NCBI RefSeq assembly: GCF_011043555.1
Contig: NZ_JAAKGS010000004.1
Coordinates: forward strand, 293,003 to 357,002
Reading direction: 5' to 3'
Source: Sphingobacterium sp. SGR-19
GTDB lineage: Bacteria > Bacteroidota > Bacteroidia > Sphingobacteriales > Sphingobacteriaceae
Length of the DNA stretch: 64,000 bases
In this document: in pieces, positions 44,194-53,057 of the stretch
Numbering within the stretch: the stretch's first letter is position 1
Layout: every line of letters begins with the position of its first letter
Position numbers and translations under genes: made by a program
The notes under the pieces: model-generated
Seen by the model: the letters and a program-made list of their open reading frames with translations, nothing else
Told to the model about the DNA's origin: nothing
Databases searched by the model: none

Positions 44194-44542
44194 CTTCTTT
44201 TTTTCCGTAAAAAAGAAGCAAAAAACTCGTGGCTTCGGATATTTGAGATAAGGGATAGTACTAAGGATGAATTTCTACATACCTCAAATATCCGGATGCC
44301 ACCTTGAATGTTAAGGAGGGGATGGTGCATGGCGTAAATGAAAGCGATCAATATGGCTTCCTGGTGATGCGGGCTAAATCGACATCGTATTGTTCCGCGG
44401 CCAACTTTTCGCAGGCTATTTCGTTAAAAACAAAATAATGTTTGAACGAAGTGAGTTTTATTTTGTTTAGAAATAGGCAAGAAAAGGTAGAGGAACTATA
44501 CAAGTCGTGATTTTTAGTCCCCTTTTTATCTAGAAAAAGGGG
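44194..44542. repeat. Interspersed structured repeat, long form (copy C)
   Basis: Inverted with respect to copy A1. Left hairpin CTTCTTTTTT/AAAAAAGAAG (44194-44218), core palindrome with changed stem GGATATTTGAG/CTCAAATATCC (44229-44247, 44283-44302), GTTAAGGAGGGGATGGTGCA at 44310, stem AAACAAAATAA/TTATTTTGTTT (44428-44438, 44458-44468), and right hairpin CCCCTTTTT/AAAAAGGGG (44519-44527, 44534-44542). The right hairpin overlaps the last codons and stop of dapF and can serve as its terminator. Confidence 0.8.
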
Positions 44543-45323
44543 AAGGAAATGTCCCTTTGAAAACAAATTGAGCTGGTCCTTTAAGACGCACGTTTGTAAA
44601 ATGTTGCCCTTGTTTGTGAAAACTGATATACAGTTGCCCGCCGAGCACGCGGATTGGAATTTCGAGTTCCCCGTCTAAGCTCTCGTGCAGAGCGATAGCC
44701 ATAGCAGTGGCAGTAGCTCCGGTGCCACAAGCAAATGTTTCATCTTCTACGCCGCGTTCAAACGTCCGGACAAAATATCCGTTACCCTCTCTTTCAACAA
44801 AATTAACATTAATGCCTTCTTTTTGGTATGTATCGTTATTGCGAATAGCGGATCCAATATGGTATACATCCATATTTTTGAGATCATTTGCCCAAGTTAC
44901 ATAATGGGGAGAGCCCGTGTTCAATACATACGCTTCTTCATCTCGTTCCACGGAGGATACATCTATCATTCCCAAATCTACTTGATTATCATGGATATAA
45001 GCGTCATGTTTGCCGTCCACTGCCAAAAAGGCAGTCTTGTCTGTAATGATGCCTAAGTCTCTTGCAAACGCTACAATACACCTTCCGCCATTTCCGCACA
45101 TGCTCGCCTCCCCACCATTCGCATTATAATATACCATCTCAAAATCAAAATTTTTATTATTTTGAAGAAGCATTAAACCGTCTGCACCGATCCCGAACCT
45201 CCTGTCACATAATGACTGGATTAAATCATGATTATCTCGATCAAAAAAACCACTTCTATTATCAATCAGTACAAAATCGTTGCCCGCGCCTTGGTATTTT
45301 GAGAATTTTATTTTTTCGTCCAT
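44526..45323 (-). CDS. dapF: Diaminopimelate epimerase
   Basis: Converts LL- to meso-diaminopimelate for lysine and peptidoglycan synthesis. 265 residues. Two catalytic Cys: SMCGNGGRC (Cys76) and TFACGTGATATAMA (Cys199), with GAGNDFVLID at the N-terminus and GIGADGLMLL. The last codons and the TAA fall inside the right-hand hairpin of the intergenic repeat, so the C-terminal residues (FPSPFSR) are encoded by repeat sequence. Single gene, divergent from htrA. Confidence 0.96.
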   Translation of the reverse strand: MDEKIKFSKYQGAGNDFVLIDNRSGFFDRDNHDLIQSLCDRRFGIGADGLMLLQNNKNFDFEMVYYNANGGEASMCGNGGRCIVAFARDLGIITDKTAFLAVDGKHDAYIHDNQVDLGMIDVSSVERDEEAYVLNTGSPHYVTWANDLKNMDVYHIGSAIRNNDTYQKEGINVNFVEREGNGYFVRTFERGVEDETFACGTGATATAMAIALHESLDGELEIPIRVLGGQLYISFHKQGQHFTNVRLKGPAQFVFKGTFPSPFSR

Positions 45324-45360
45324 TATTTGATTATCTAGTGAAAAATTAATAACCTTGTTA

Positions 45361-45368
45361 CAAAGCTA
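45361..45368 (-). promoter_or_regulatory. dapF -7 box
   Basis: TAGCTTTG on the minus strand, 37 bp before the dapF ATG; no clear -33 TTG at the expected distance. Confidence 0.45.
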
Positions 45369-45462
45369 AGTTTTATTGTTAAATCTTGTTAAAAACTACA
45401 ACCAAGCCTTTTCATTAACATTTTTTAACTGTCAAAACTTCCCAAGCAATTCCTAATGGTAT

Positions 45463-45470
45463 TACATTTG
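45463..45470 (+). promoter_or_regulatory. htrA -7 box
   Basis: TACATTTG, 59 bp before the htrA ATG. No -33 TTG at 19-20 bp, which would fit use of an alternative sigma factor or activator for this stress gene, though that is inference. Confidence 0.45.
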
Positions 45471-45529
45471 AACAAAGCGAAAAACAAAAGTAAAAGAAAA
45501 TATTTTTAAAATAATAGATAATTACAGCA

Positions 45530-47068
45530 ATGAAGAAAATAGGAATGAGTTTATTGATAGCTGCTGTTGGAGGTGCGGTAGCTATAGGGGGGTACAAACT
45601 CTTTGAAAATAAACAGAACGAGCACATGACCTTTGAAGAAAAGCAAAAGGTTTATTTTGCAAATAATCCTGAAAGTGCAATAATGTCTTCAACAGGTAAT
45701 CCGGATTTTACAGAAGCTGCGGCGGCAGTCTCGCCTGGTGTTGTACATATTAACGTGACCATGACCGCACGAGGCTCTAGAGGCGGAGGTGGTTCTCCTT
45801 TTGATATGTTCGAGGAATTTTTTGGTATGCCACAACGCCGTCAACAACAACCTCGTCAGGCTAGAGCATCTGGATCGGGTGTATTGATTTCGCCTGATGG
45901 ATATATTGTAACCAATAACCACGTGGTGGAAGATGCGGATAAAATCGAAGTAAAATTGACCGATCAACGAACATTTGAAGCGAAAGTTATCGGTAGAGAT
46001 GCCGACTTCGATTTGGCGTTGCTTAAGGTGAATGCATCTAAACTACCTTTCGTTAAATTTGGTGATTCGGATCATGTTCGAATTGGTGAATGGGTGTTGG
46101 CTGTCGGTTATCCATTAAGTTTGCAGTCTACCGTAACGGCCGGTATCGTAAGTGCCAAGGGACGCCAAATTGGCATCCTAGGCGAGCAAGGGCAGGGGTC
46201 ACCTTATGGTTATGGACAACCACAAGAACCTATCGTGCGTACAGCAGTAGAATCGTTTATCCAAACGGATGCTGTTATTAACAAGGGTAACAGCGGTGGG
46301 GCGTTGGTGAATACACGTGGCGAATTGATTGGGATCAATGCGGCTATAGCATCACCAACTGGTGTCTATGCCGGTTATGGGTTCGCTATCCCAGTCAATC
46401 TGGTAAAGAAAATCGTAAATGACTTTAAAGAGTTTGGTACAGTACAGCGCGGTTACGTGGGTATCAACTTCCGTGAGGTTGATGCTGCTATTAGGGAAGA
46501 GTATAAAATCGACGATATTCATGGCCTCTATGTGTTTGATGTCGTTAAAGACGGCGCGGCGGCAGCGGCAGGTATTCAAAAAGGCGATATTATCACTAAA
46601 GTGGAGGGGAGAACAATCTATTCTTCTTCTGATCTACAGGAGCTTGTGGCAAGGTTGAGCCCAGGCGATAAGGTGAAGTTAACCTATAAACGTGATGGTA
46701 AGGAACGAGATGTAGCCATTACGTTGAAAGCTCAAGATCTGAAAAAATCATCGAGCGATGAAGAAGTTAGTGCCAGTGCTACGGAAATCTTTAACAAACT
46801 GGGCGCAAGCTTTACACCTGCTTCCGATGCACAGAAGAAAAAATTTGGTATAAATTCGGGTGTTGTCATTACACAGGTACACCGTGGTGGTATGTTCGAA
46901 TACTTCGGTGTTGAAAAAGGTCTGGTCGTTACGCATGTAAACGGAAAACCAGTGAACAATGTGGATGACGTGGAAGCTGCTTTAGGTAGCACAAAAAGAA
47001 ATATCGTCCGTATTACCGGCGTATCAGAGAGTGGAACGGTCGAATTCAACTTCCCGATCCAATACTGA
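45530..47068 (+). CDS. htrA: HtrA/DegP-type periplasmic serine protease
   Basis: 512 residues. N-terminal membrane anchor or signal (about residues 4-21), trypsin-like domain with catalytic His131 (TNNHVVEDA), Asp161 (ADFDLALLK) and Ser255 (KGNSGGAL), then two PDZ domains (about 310-395 with GIQKGDIITKVEG, and 420-510 with VITQVHRGGMFEYFGVEKG). A glycine- and arginine/glutamine-rich loop (about 81-112) lies in the LA-loop position. Degrades or refolds damaged envelope proteins. Single gene with its own terminator. Confidence 0.96.
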   Translation: MKKIGMSLLIAAVGGAVAIGGYKLFENKQNEHMTFEEKQKVYFANNPESAIMSSTGNPDFTEAAAAVSPGVVHINVTMTARGSRGGGGSPFDMFEEFFGMPQRRQQQPRQARASGSGVLISPDGYIVTNNHVVEDADKIEVKLTDQRTFEAKVIGRDADFDLALLKVNASKLPFVKFGDSDHVRIGEWVLAVGYPLSLQSTVTAGIVSAKGRQIGILGEQGQGSPYGYGQPQEPIVRTAVESFIQTDAVINKGNSGGALVNTRGELIGINAAIASPTGVYAGYGFAIPVNLVKKIVNDFKEFGTVQRGYVGINFREVDAAIREEYKIDDIHGLYVFDVVKDGAAAAAGIQKGDIITKVEGRTIYSSSDLQELVARLSPGDKVKLTYKRDGKERDVAITLKAQDLKKSSSDEEVSASATEIFNKLGASFTPASDAQKKKFGINSGVVITQVHRGGMFEYFGVEKGLVVTHVNGKPVNNVDDVEAALGSTKRNIVRITGVSESGTVEFNFPIQY

Positions 47069-47087
47069 TTGAATGAATAGATTATTC

Positions 47088-47126
47088 AAACGCGTCATCT
47101 GCATTTTAGCAGATGACGCGTTTTTT
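47088..47126 (+). terminator. Terminator after htrA
   Basis: 15-bp stem AAACGCGTCATCTGC / GCAGATGACGCGTTT (47088-47102, 47109-47123) with a 6-nt loop, continuing into a T run on the + strand. Confidence 0.92.
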
Positions 47127-47155
47127 ATAAAAAATTATAGCGTTATTTTAGAAAC

Positions 47156-47593
47156 ATGAAGATTTTAATGGTTTGTTTAGGTAATATCTGCCGGTCACCG
47201 TTGGCACATGGGGTGATGCAACATCTAGTGGAACAAGAAGGTTTGGATTGGGAAGTAGATTCCGCGGGCACAGGAGATTGGCATGTCGGACAACAACCGG
47301 ACAGACGTTCGATAGCAGTGGCAAAGAAATATGGAGTAGATATAACATATCAGCGGGCTCAATGCTTCCAAGCTGATTTTTTTGAACGTTACGACCGTAT
47401 TTATGTGATGGATAACAACAACTTCCGAGACGTTACTGCGCTGGCGAAACGTGACGAAGATAAAGCGAAAGTATGTATGTTTCTATCACATGATATTGTA
47501 CCAGATCCCTATTTCGATGAAGATCAGTTTGAGCCGGTATACCATATGATTGAGAAGCGCTGCCGCGAACTTATTCTTGAACTGCGTAAATAA
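47156..47593 (+). CDS. Low-molecular-weight protein-tyrosine phosphatase
   Basis: 145 residues. P-loop VCLGNICRSPLA with nucleophile Cys7 and Arg13 (C-X5-R), a serine after it, and the acid Asp in VPDPYFDE near residue 120. Cytoplasmic; family members dephosphorylate tyrosine kinases of capsule synthesis or arsenate, but no kinase or ars gene is adjacent. It starts 30 bp after the htrA terminator, so it has its own promoter, which I could not identify. Confidence 0.94.
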   Translation: MKILMVCLGNICRSPLAHGVMQHLVEQEGLDWEVDSAGTGDWHVGQQPDRRSIAVAKKYGVDITYQRAQCFQADFFERYDRIYVMDNNNFRDVTALAKRDEDKAKVCMFLSHDIVPDPYFDEDQFEPVYHMIEKRCRELILELRK

Positions 47594-47610
47594 TTCCCTA
47601 CTTTTGTTCA

Positions 47611-47770
47611 GAGCCTGTTTAAATTTGGATTATCAGAATTTTTATAGGCTATTTTTGAGCGAGACAAGGCAAATTTTCTTGGGATAGTCGGAAACTATCT
47701 CGATAAAATTTAACGAAGTCACAGCCAAAAAGAGACATAAAAAATAATTAGGTAAATTTTAAACGGGCTC
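47611..47770. mobile_element. MITE-like 160-bp element
   Basis: Terminal inverted repeats GAGCCTGTTTAAATTT (47611-47626) and AAATTTTAAACGGGCTC (47754-47770), imperfect at two places. The inside is AT-rich and has its own inverted repeat, GGGATAGT and ACTATCTC. No ORF. No target-site duplication can be seen (flanks TTCA and TAAA). I recall similar sequences as common in Sphingobacteriaceae, unverified. It ends 7 bp before the next gene and must contain or replace its promoter. Confidence 0.7.
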
Positions 47771-47777
47771 TAAAAGT

Positions 47778-48128
47778 ATGAAAGCGTCGGAGATTAATAA
47801 GAAATGGGGAGAGCTGCAACGCATTGTTGCAGGTCATTTTGATATGGAACTTCCAGATATTAAGGTAATGCTTTTTCTCATTGGTGTTCAGGAACTTGGA
47901 AAAGGGCCGCAACAGTTTTCTAAACGACAAAAAGAAGAACTTATGCATATTGCTACTTGCCGTTTATTTAGCGCCATGGGTTTCTATGAACTGAAGGGGC
48001 TGGATGAGGAAGGGTGGCCTCATTGGGATTTAGTGAAGGCTATTCCCAACTATACACTTTTAGAGCAAGAGATGATCCTCAAATCATTGATTATTGATTA
48101 TTTTGAAGACACCTACACCTTATCGTAA
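47778..48128 (+). CDS. Conserved hypothetical protein
   Basis: 116 residues, mainly helical, cytoplasmic. MKASEINKKWGELQRIVAGHF and LFLIGVQELGKGPQQFSKRQK are distinctive and resemble a short Bacteroidota protein of unknown function. No catalytic motif is evident. It starts 7 bp after the MITE-like element and 9 bp separate it from the cyclophilin gene, so it is probably translated from the same mRNA as the cyclophilin and xth. Confidence 0.75.
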   Translation: MKASEINKKWGELQRIVAGHFDMELPDIKVMLFLIGVQELGKGPQQFSKRQKEELMHIATCRLFSAMGFYELKGLDEEGWPHWDLVKAIPNYTLLEQEMILKSLIIDYFEDTYTLS

Positions 48129-48137
48129 TATAGACAT

Positions 48138-48902
48138 ATGAGGATAAATTTTAGGAAATTAAGTCTGCTTGTATTAAGCACGCTTTTATTTGCCGCGGTT
48201 TGGGCGAAAACGCCGAAATATCACTACGTATCGATAAGAACGGATAAAGGCGACTGCCTATTAAAGCTTTATAACGAAACACCCAGGCATCGGGACAACT
48301 TTGTTAAGTTGGTCAGAGAAGAATATTATGAGGGATTGATGTTCCATCGCGTTATCCATAATTTCATGGTGCAGGGCGGTGATCCCAATTCACGTTATGC
48401 TGCGCAGAAACAAGCGCTTGGCGAAGGTGGACCAGATTATAAAATTCCGGCGGAGATTCAAGAAGGTCTTGTTCACAAGAAAGGGGCCATCGGCGCGGCA
48501 CGCGATGATAATCCTGCCAAGCAATCTTCGGCTTCTCAGTTTTATCTCGTACAGGGACGCGTATTCACACCGGCGGCATTGGATTCTTTGGAGCAGTTTA
48601 GATTGAAAGGCAAGAAGCTGACTGCCCAACAAAGGGAGGTGTATACCACTATTGGAGGATCTCCGCATCTGGATGGGAACTATACGGTTTTTGGAGAGTT
48701 ACTGAACGGAATAGAAACCATTGATAAAATTGCGGTTGTCGAAACAGATGAACGGGATCGCCCTTTGGAAGATGTACGGATGTCTATGAAGGTATTGACT
48801 CGAAGAGAGGCCTTGAACCTCGAACGAGAAATGGAAGGGTTACCTCCTAAGACGGGCTTTTTCACGAAAATTCTGGATATTTTTTATTCGAGGGATTACT
48901 AA
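48138..48902 (+). CDS. Peptidyl-prolyl isomerase, cyclophilin type, exported
   Basis: 254 residues. Signal peptide (to about residue 24, FAAVWAK), cyclophilin domain with NFVKLVREEYYEGLMFHRVI, FMVQGGDPNS, SSASQFYLVQG and YTVFGELLNGIETID. An insertion of about 35 residues rich in charged residues lies between FYLVQG and the YTVFGE strand, and a C-terminal extension follows. Catalyses proline isomerisation of proteins in the periplasm. Its TAA is joined directly to the ATG of xth. Confidence 0.93.
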   Translation: MRINFRKLSLLVLSTLLFAAVWAKTPKYHYVSIRTDKGDCLLKLYNETPRHRDNFVKLVREEYYEGLMFHRVIHNFMVQGGDPNSRYAAQKQALGEGGPDYKIPAEIQEGLVHKKGAIGAARDDNPAKQSSASQFYLVQGRVFTPAALDSLEQFRLKGKKLTAQQREVYTTIGGSPHLDGNYTVFGELLNGIETIDKIAVVETDERDRPLEDVRMSMKVLTRREALNLEREMEGLPPKTGFFTKILDIFYSRDY

Positions 48903-49670
48903 ATGAAGATTATCACTTATAACGTAAACGGATTAAGGGCTGCACTCAAAAAAGATTGGTTGGGCTGGATGAAGGCAGTGAATGCGGATGTTGTGTGTTT
49001 GCAAGAAATTAAAGCTACGCAAGACCAAATCCCAGAAATTCTTTTACTGGAACAGTTAGGTTACGAGCATTACTGGTATCCGGCACAAAAGAAAGGATAT
49101 AGTGGCACGGCTATTTTTACCAAAATCACACCAAATCATGTGGAATACGGCTGTGGGCATGAAGATTATGATTTTGAGGGACGTACTATTCGTGCTGATT
49201 TCGACGATGTTTCTGTTATGAGTGTATATTTTCCTTCCGGCACAACAGGTGATATAAGACAAGACTTTAAATACCGTTTCCTGGATGATTTTCAAATGTA
49301 CAGTGATAAACTTTTACAGGAGCGTCCTAACTTAGTGATTTCCGGCGATTACAATATATGTCATCGTGCTATTGATATTCATAATCCAAAATCTAATGCC
49401 AATAGTTCTGGCTTTTTGCCTGCGGAACGCGAATGGATGGAGAATTTTATCAATTCTGGGTACGTAGACTCTTTCCGGCATTTAAATTCTGAGCCGCATC
49501 ATTATACTTGGTGGAGCTATCGCGCAGGAGCTCGCGCCAGAAACCTTGGCTGGCGGATTGACTATAATATGGTATCTAGACCATTGGAAGATAGAATCGC
49601 TAGTGCAGAGATTATTCCTTCAGCGATGCATTCCGACCATTGTCCGGTATTGTTGGAGCTTCGTGACTAA
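48903..49670 (+). CDS. xth: Exodeoxyribonuclease III
   Basis: 255 residues of the EEP (endonuclease/exonuclease/phosphatase) fold: ITYNVNGLRAALKKDW (Asn), LQEIKA (catalytic Glu), SVYFPSG, SGDYNICHRAID (Asp, Asn), HYTWWSYRAGARARNLGWRID, and the terminal SDHCPVLLEL (Asp, His). AP endonuclease and 3' exonuclease of base-excision repair, acting downstream of Ung. The ATG follows the cyclophilin stop without a gap. Its stop overlaps the convergent kinase gene by 3 bp. Confidence 0.95.
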   Translation: MKIITYNVNGLRAALKKDWLGWMKAVNADVVCLQEIKATQDQIPEILLLEQLGYEHYWYPAQKKGYSGTAIFTKITPNHVEYGCGHEDYDFEGRTIRADFDDVSVMSVYFPSGTTGDIRQDFKYRFLDDFQMYSDKLLQERPNLVISGDYNICHRAIDIHNPKSNANSSGFLPAEREWMENFINSGYVDSFRHLNSEPHHYTWWSYRAGARARNLGWRIDYNMVSRPLEDRIASAEIIPSAMHSDHCPVLLELRD

Positions 49671-51790
49671 TCATGAGATAGTATACAAGCGACCAACTGA
49701 TGCTCATCCAATGGTTTGCTTAAAATACAATCAAACGTATGGGTTTGGTTTTTCTTTATTTCATCTTCCAGATGCATGGTATCTGCCGTAAATGCGAAGA
49801 TTTTAGTGCTCTGTTTCTCATGATTCTCCCGAACTTCCCGAAGTACATCCCAACCATCAACCTCAGGCATGGAGATGTCTGTGATAACAGCATCTACTGG
49901 GTTATGTTGTATAAACGTCAAGGCATCCCCTGCGTTCTCAAACGTATACACATTTGGGAAATCGTTAAAATAATGTTTTAAATAGAGAATATTGATACGG
50001 TTGTCATCTATCAGCACGAGCTGTATATCCTTTGGAAGGTCTGCCAAGGTACGAGCCTTGGAGGCGTTGGGGTCCAAACGTTTTTGTTTAATCGGTACCG
50101 ACAGCGTAAAAGTAGAACCTTTTCCAACGATACTATCCAACGTAATATCGCCTTGAATTTGTTCCGATAGTAATTTGGAAATATAAAGCCCAAGGCCAAA
50201 ACCTTTAGTTTTGCTTTTGTTGTCCGTCATGTAATATTGGCGGAAAATTTGAGACTGGTGTTCGGGCGCAATGCCTAAACCCGTATCTTTCACTTCTACA
50301 AAAAGTGTATCTTGACTATTTACTTTTCTTGCGTAAGCTTTTATGCTCACCGTACCTTTAGGCGTATATTTTATAGCATTGCTAATCAAGTTGGAGACGA
50401 TTTGTCTTACCCGGAAAGAACTGCTATAAATTTCCACGTTGGGGTCAAGGTCAATTTGTTGTGTGAAGGATAAAGCTTTTTTTCGTGCCTGATAGGTGTG
50501 GAGGTTTATGATATCTAATAATAACCGATAAGGAGAAAAGTATTCGTTTTTTACCTCCAATGCTCCTACTTCGAGCTTACTAAGATTCAGGATATCGTTC
50601 ACGGTACTGTTGATAACGGATATCTCATGTGCTGCCGAATCCAAGTATTCCGGCTGAATCGTATTCTTGCTACCGTTCTTACGTAAAATGTCGATAACGC
50701 CCATGAGTGAGTTAATGGGCGAGCGCACTTCATGGCTTATATTGGCTAACACGCTTGTTTTTTCTTCTGCAACTTTTGCTGCGTAGTCTTTTTCTTCCTG
50801 TAATCTCTTTTCATACGTGGTAGCCCTGGATTGGTAGTAGAGGATAAACAGAATCATGAGCAACATGACAGATAGGGAAAAGATAAGCTGATTGCCCAGC
50901 CGTTTGGTGTTTTCTTTGTATATGCTCAAATCTCTTGCCTCCGCTTCACGGACCGCTGCCCGTTCCAGTTCCCTAATATTATCTACACCGATTTTTAAAT
51001 TGTTCAGCAGAAAATAGTTTGCTTGGATGAGCGCCCGCTCCTTTTGCCTCAATGATGTAAAATTTCGTCGTAAATTGCCTAGGCTCCGATTATATATCGT
51101 CTCGTTCTGTACGATAAGATTCTCGACGTTTCGTTGTAATACATCAATCTGCTGCACGTTAAAATGTTGTGTAGTATTGGCGAGCACGGTATCATTCTTA
51201 GCATTAAAAATACGGTTAAATAGGTTCTGTTTTTTTCTTACTACCGTATCGACTTCGTTAAGTGCGGTGTCATTTAAGATGTTACTAATAGCCGAGTCGG
51301 CAGTTATATAGCGCGGTGTAGCCGTTCGCTGGGTCTGTGAAGATGCCAATATCGGAAGGGAATCCTGCGCCATGAAAACCAAGTCTTCGATCGTCTTTTT
51401 AAGCGAGGCAAATTCGCCGGCCAACAAGTCCCTTTTTTGCATGTCTGTATTACTTTGTTGTAATAAACTATTGGTGTTGGGAAGCGTGGACAGCGAATCT
51501 ATGTAATATTTAATGGTGTCGAGCTTAATCCGATATTCCTCGTAGGTGTTTTGGTCGAAGTCTACCGTATATTGCCGAAAAAGATTGTCTGCTTCTCCGT
51601 AGACGGAGAATAAGCGATAGAATGCAGACGACTGTTGTAAGCCCAAGGCGTATACAGCATCTAATCGCTCTTTTACTTTTTGGTAAGCTATATACTGGTA
51701 AATAAAGACAATACTTATATATGCAAAAATGGCGATAATCGCACCGATGAGTACTTTTCGTAGTAAAAATGTTTTCTTACTTTTTGGCAC
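49667..51790 (-). CDS. Hybrid sensor histidine kinase / response regulator
   Basis: 707 residues. Transmembrane helix about 13-33, a long periplasmic helical sensor (about 35-300), second helix about 303-320, coiled linker, HisKA with ANISHEVRSPINSLMG (His353), HATPase with NLISNAIKYTPKG (Asn471), DTGLGIAPEH and GFGLGLYISKLL, then a receiver domain with LIDDNRIN (Asp595-596) and phospho-acceptor Asp638 in ITDISMPEVDGW. No DNA-binding domain and no HPt, so it passes phosphate to an unlinked partner. Signal unknown. Confidence 0.94.
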   Translation of the reverse strand: MPKSKKTFLLRKVLIGAIIAIFAYISIVFIYQYIAYQKVKERLDAVYALGLQQSSAFYRLFSVYGEADNLFRQYTVDFDQNTYEEYRIKLDTIKYYIDSLSTLPNTNSLLQQSNTDMQKRDLLAGEFASLKKTIEDLVFMAQDSLPILASSQTQRTATPRYITADSAISNILNDTALNEVDTVVRKKQNLFNRIFNAKNDTVLANTTQHFNVQQIDVLQRNVENLIVQNETIYNRSLGNLRRNFTSLRQKERALIQANYFLLNNLKIGVDNIRELERAAVREAEARDLSIYKENTKRLGNQLIFSLSVMLLMILFILYYQSRATTYEKRLQEEKDYAAKVAEEKTSVLANISHEVRSPINSLMGVIDILRKNGSKNTIQPEYLDSAAHEISVINSTVNDILNLSKLEVGALEVKNEYFSPYRLLLDIINLHTYQARKKALSFTQQIDLDPNVEIYSSSFRVRQIVSNLISNAIKYTPKGTVSIKAYARKVNSQDTLFVEVKDTGLGIAPEHQSQIFRQYYMTDNKSKTKGFGLGLYISKLLSEQIQGDITLDSIVGKGSTFTLSVPIKQKRLDPNASKARTLADLPKDIQLVLIDDNRINILYLKHYFNDFPNVYTFENAGDALTFIQHNPVDAVITDISMPEVDGWDVLREVRENHEKQSTKIFAFTADTMHLEDEIKKNQTHTFDCILSKPLDEHQLVACILSHD

Positions 51791-51935
51791 GGCTACTGGA
51801 TTTAGTTTGAAATTTAACCGTTAAAATTCTTGGAAACAGTCAGTTAATATGATTCAAAGATAATTAAAATGGCAAACAATAAATATTTATTCGTATTTTA
51901 TTATCTATTGTTTGCCATTGTTACATTTTAAAATG

Positions 51936-52943
51936 CTATTGCTGATTATCTAAAAGAGGTTCTTTCTCCTTTGATGGAAAACGCTTGTGCTTTCTTTTGC
52001 TGATTTTTTCTTCGTTGACCGGCTGTGGTACTTTTACATAATAACCGGTACCATCATAAGGTCGTTTGCGAGGATGTTCCATACAAGCTGGAGTGCAACA
52101 GCCGTCCATCTTCCAACCGCATTCATCGCATTGTGTGAAGTGCTCGTTACATTCTGGATTAGCGCAGTTTATCATCTTAGATGTGATTTTTCCACAATTT
52201 CTACAGGTGGAAACAACTGTTGGGTTTACTTTATTGACATCTACGGTAACGCGGTTATCAAATACGTAGCATTGGCCTTCGAAATCTTTGCCGTCGACTT
52301 CCTTGCCGTATTTAATGATACCTCCGTGGAGTTGGTAAACGTCACTAAACCCTTCTTTTAGTAATAGGGCAGAAGCTTTTTCACATTTGATCCCGCCCGT
52401 ACAGTAGGTCAGTATCCTTTTGTCTTTATATTGTTCCAGTTCTTTTATTTTTTCCGGAAATTCACGGAAATTCTCTATATCCAACGTCACGGCATTTTTG
52501 AACCGACCTACAGCATGCTCGTAATTGGAGCGTACGTCCAAGATGACGACATCATCCTGATCCTTCATTTCCATAAAATCTTTTGGCTCCAAGTGTTTTC
52601 CCGTTTCTTTATTGGGGTTAATTATCGCTGGATTACGTAAACCGGAGTGCACGATTTCGGGTTTGTATCGACAGTGCATCTTGATAAAAGATGGCTCATC
52701 TACATCGTCAATCTTAAAGTCTGTTTTACGGAACCGTTCATCGGCATGTACTGCATCCATATAGGCTTGACATGCTTGCGGTGTTCCGGAAACGGTACCA
52801 TTCAAACCCTCATCGGCGACAATAATGCGTCCTACGAGACCAAGTGATTTACAAAATTCGAGATGTTCCGCAGCAAATTGTTCTGCATGTTCGATTGGAC
52901 TGTAACAATAGTACAGTAATGTTTGATATTTTGCCATATTCAT
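51936..52943 (-). CDS. trhO: tRNA uridine(34) hydroxylase TrhO (rhodanese-type)
   Basis: 335 residues. N-terminal acylphosphatase-like domain (about 5-95, VADEGLNGTVSGT), rhodanese domain (about 120-215) with catalytic Cys181 in YCTGGIKCEKAS, and a C-terminal cysteine-rich zinc region (CRNCGK, NCANPEC, CDECGW, CCTPAC). Family members make 5-hydroxyuridine at tRNA position 34 using oxygen. A second ATG two codons in (MAKYQ) is also a plausible start. Confidence 0.93.
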   Translation of the reverse strand: MNMAKYQTLLYYCYSPIEHAEQFAAEHLEFCKSLGLVGRIIVADEGLNGTVSGTPQACQAYMDAVHADERFRKTDFKIDDVDEPSFIKMHCRYKPEIVHSGLRNPAIINPNKETGKHLEPKDFMEMKDQDDVVILDVRSNYEHAVGRFKNAVTLDIENFREFPEKIKELEQYKDKRILTYCTGGIKCEKASALLLKEGFSDVYQLHGGIIKYGKEVDGKDFEGQCYVFDNRVTVDVNKVNPTVVSTCRNCGKITSKMINCANPECNEHFTQCDECGWKMDGCCTPACMEHPRKRPYDGTGYYVKVPQPVNEEKISKRKHKRFPSKEKEPLLDNQQ

Positions 52944-52992
52944 TGATACCGCTGCAAACGGCGTTTAATGTTTTAAAAATTATTTATGGTTG

Positions 52993-53000
52993 CAAAAATA
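52993..53000 (-). promoter_or_regulatory. trhO -7 box
   Basis: TATTTTTG on the minus strand, 49 bp before the trhO ATG; no good -33 box. Confidence 0.45.
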
Positions 53001-53057
53001 AGGAAAAATGTCAGATAAAAATTGACGGAGATCACTTTTACTGTGATAGCAGATTAA

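Noticed and set aside
44348..44566. 72-codon frame on the minus strand between the helicase and dapF
   Set aside because: Lies inside repeat copy C, runs into dapF and has no start signal; it only mirrors the shared repeat sequence.
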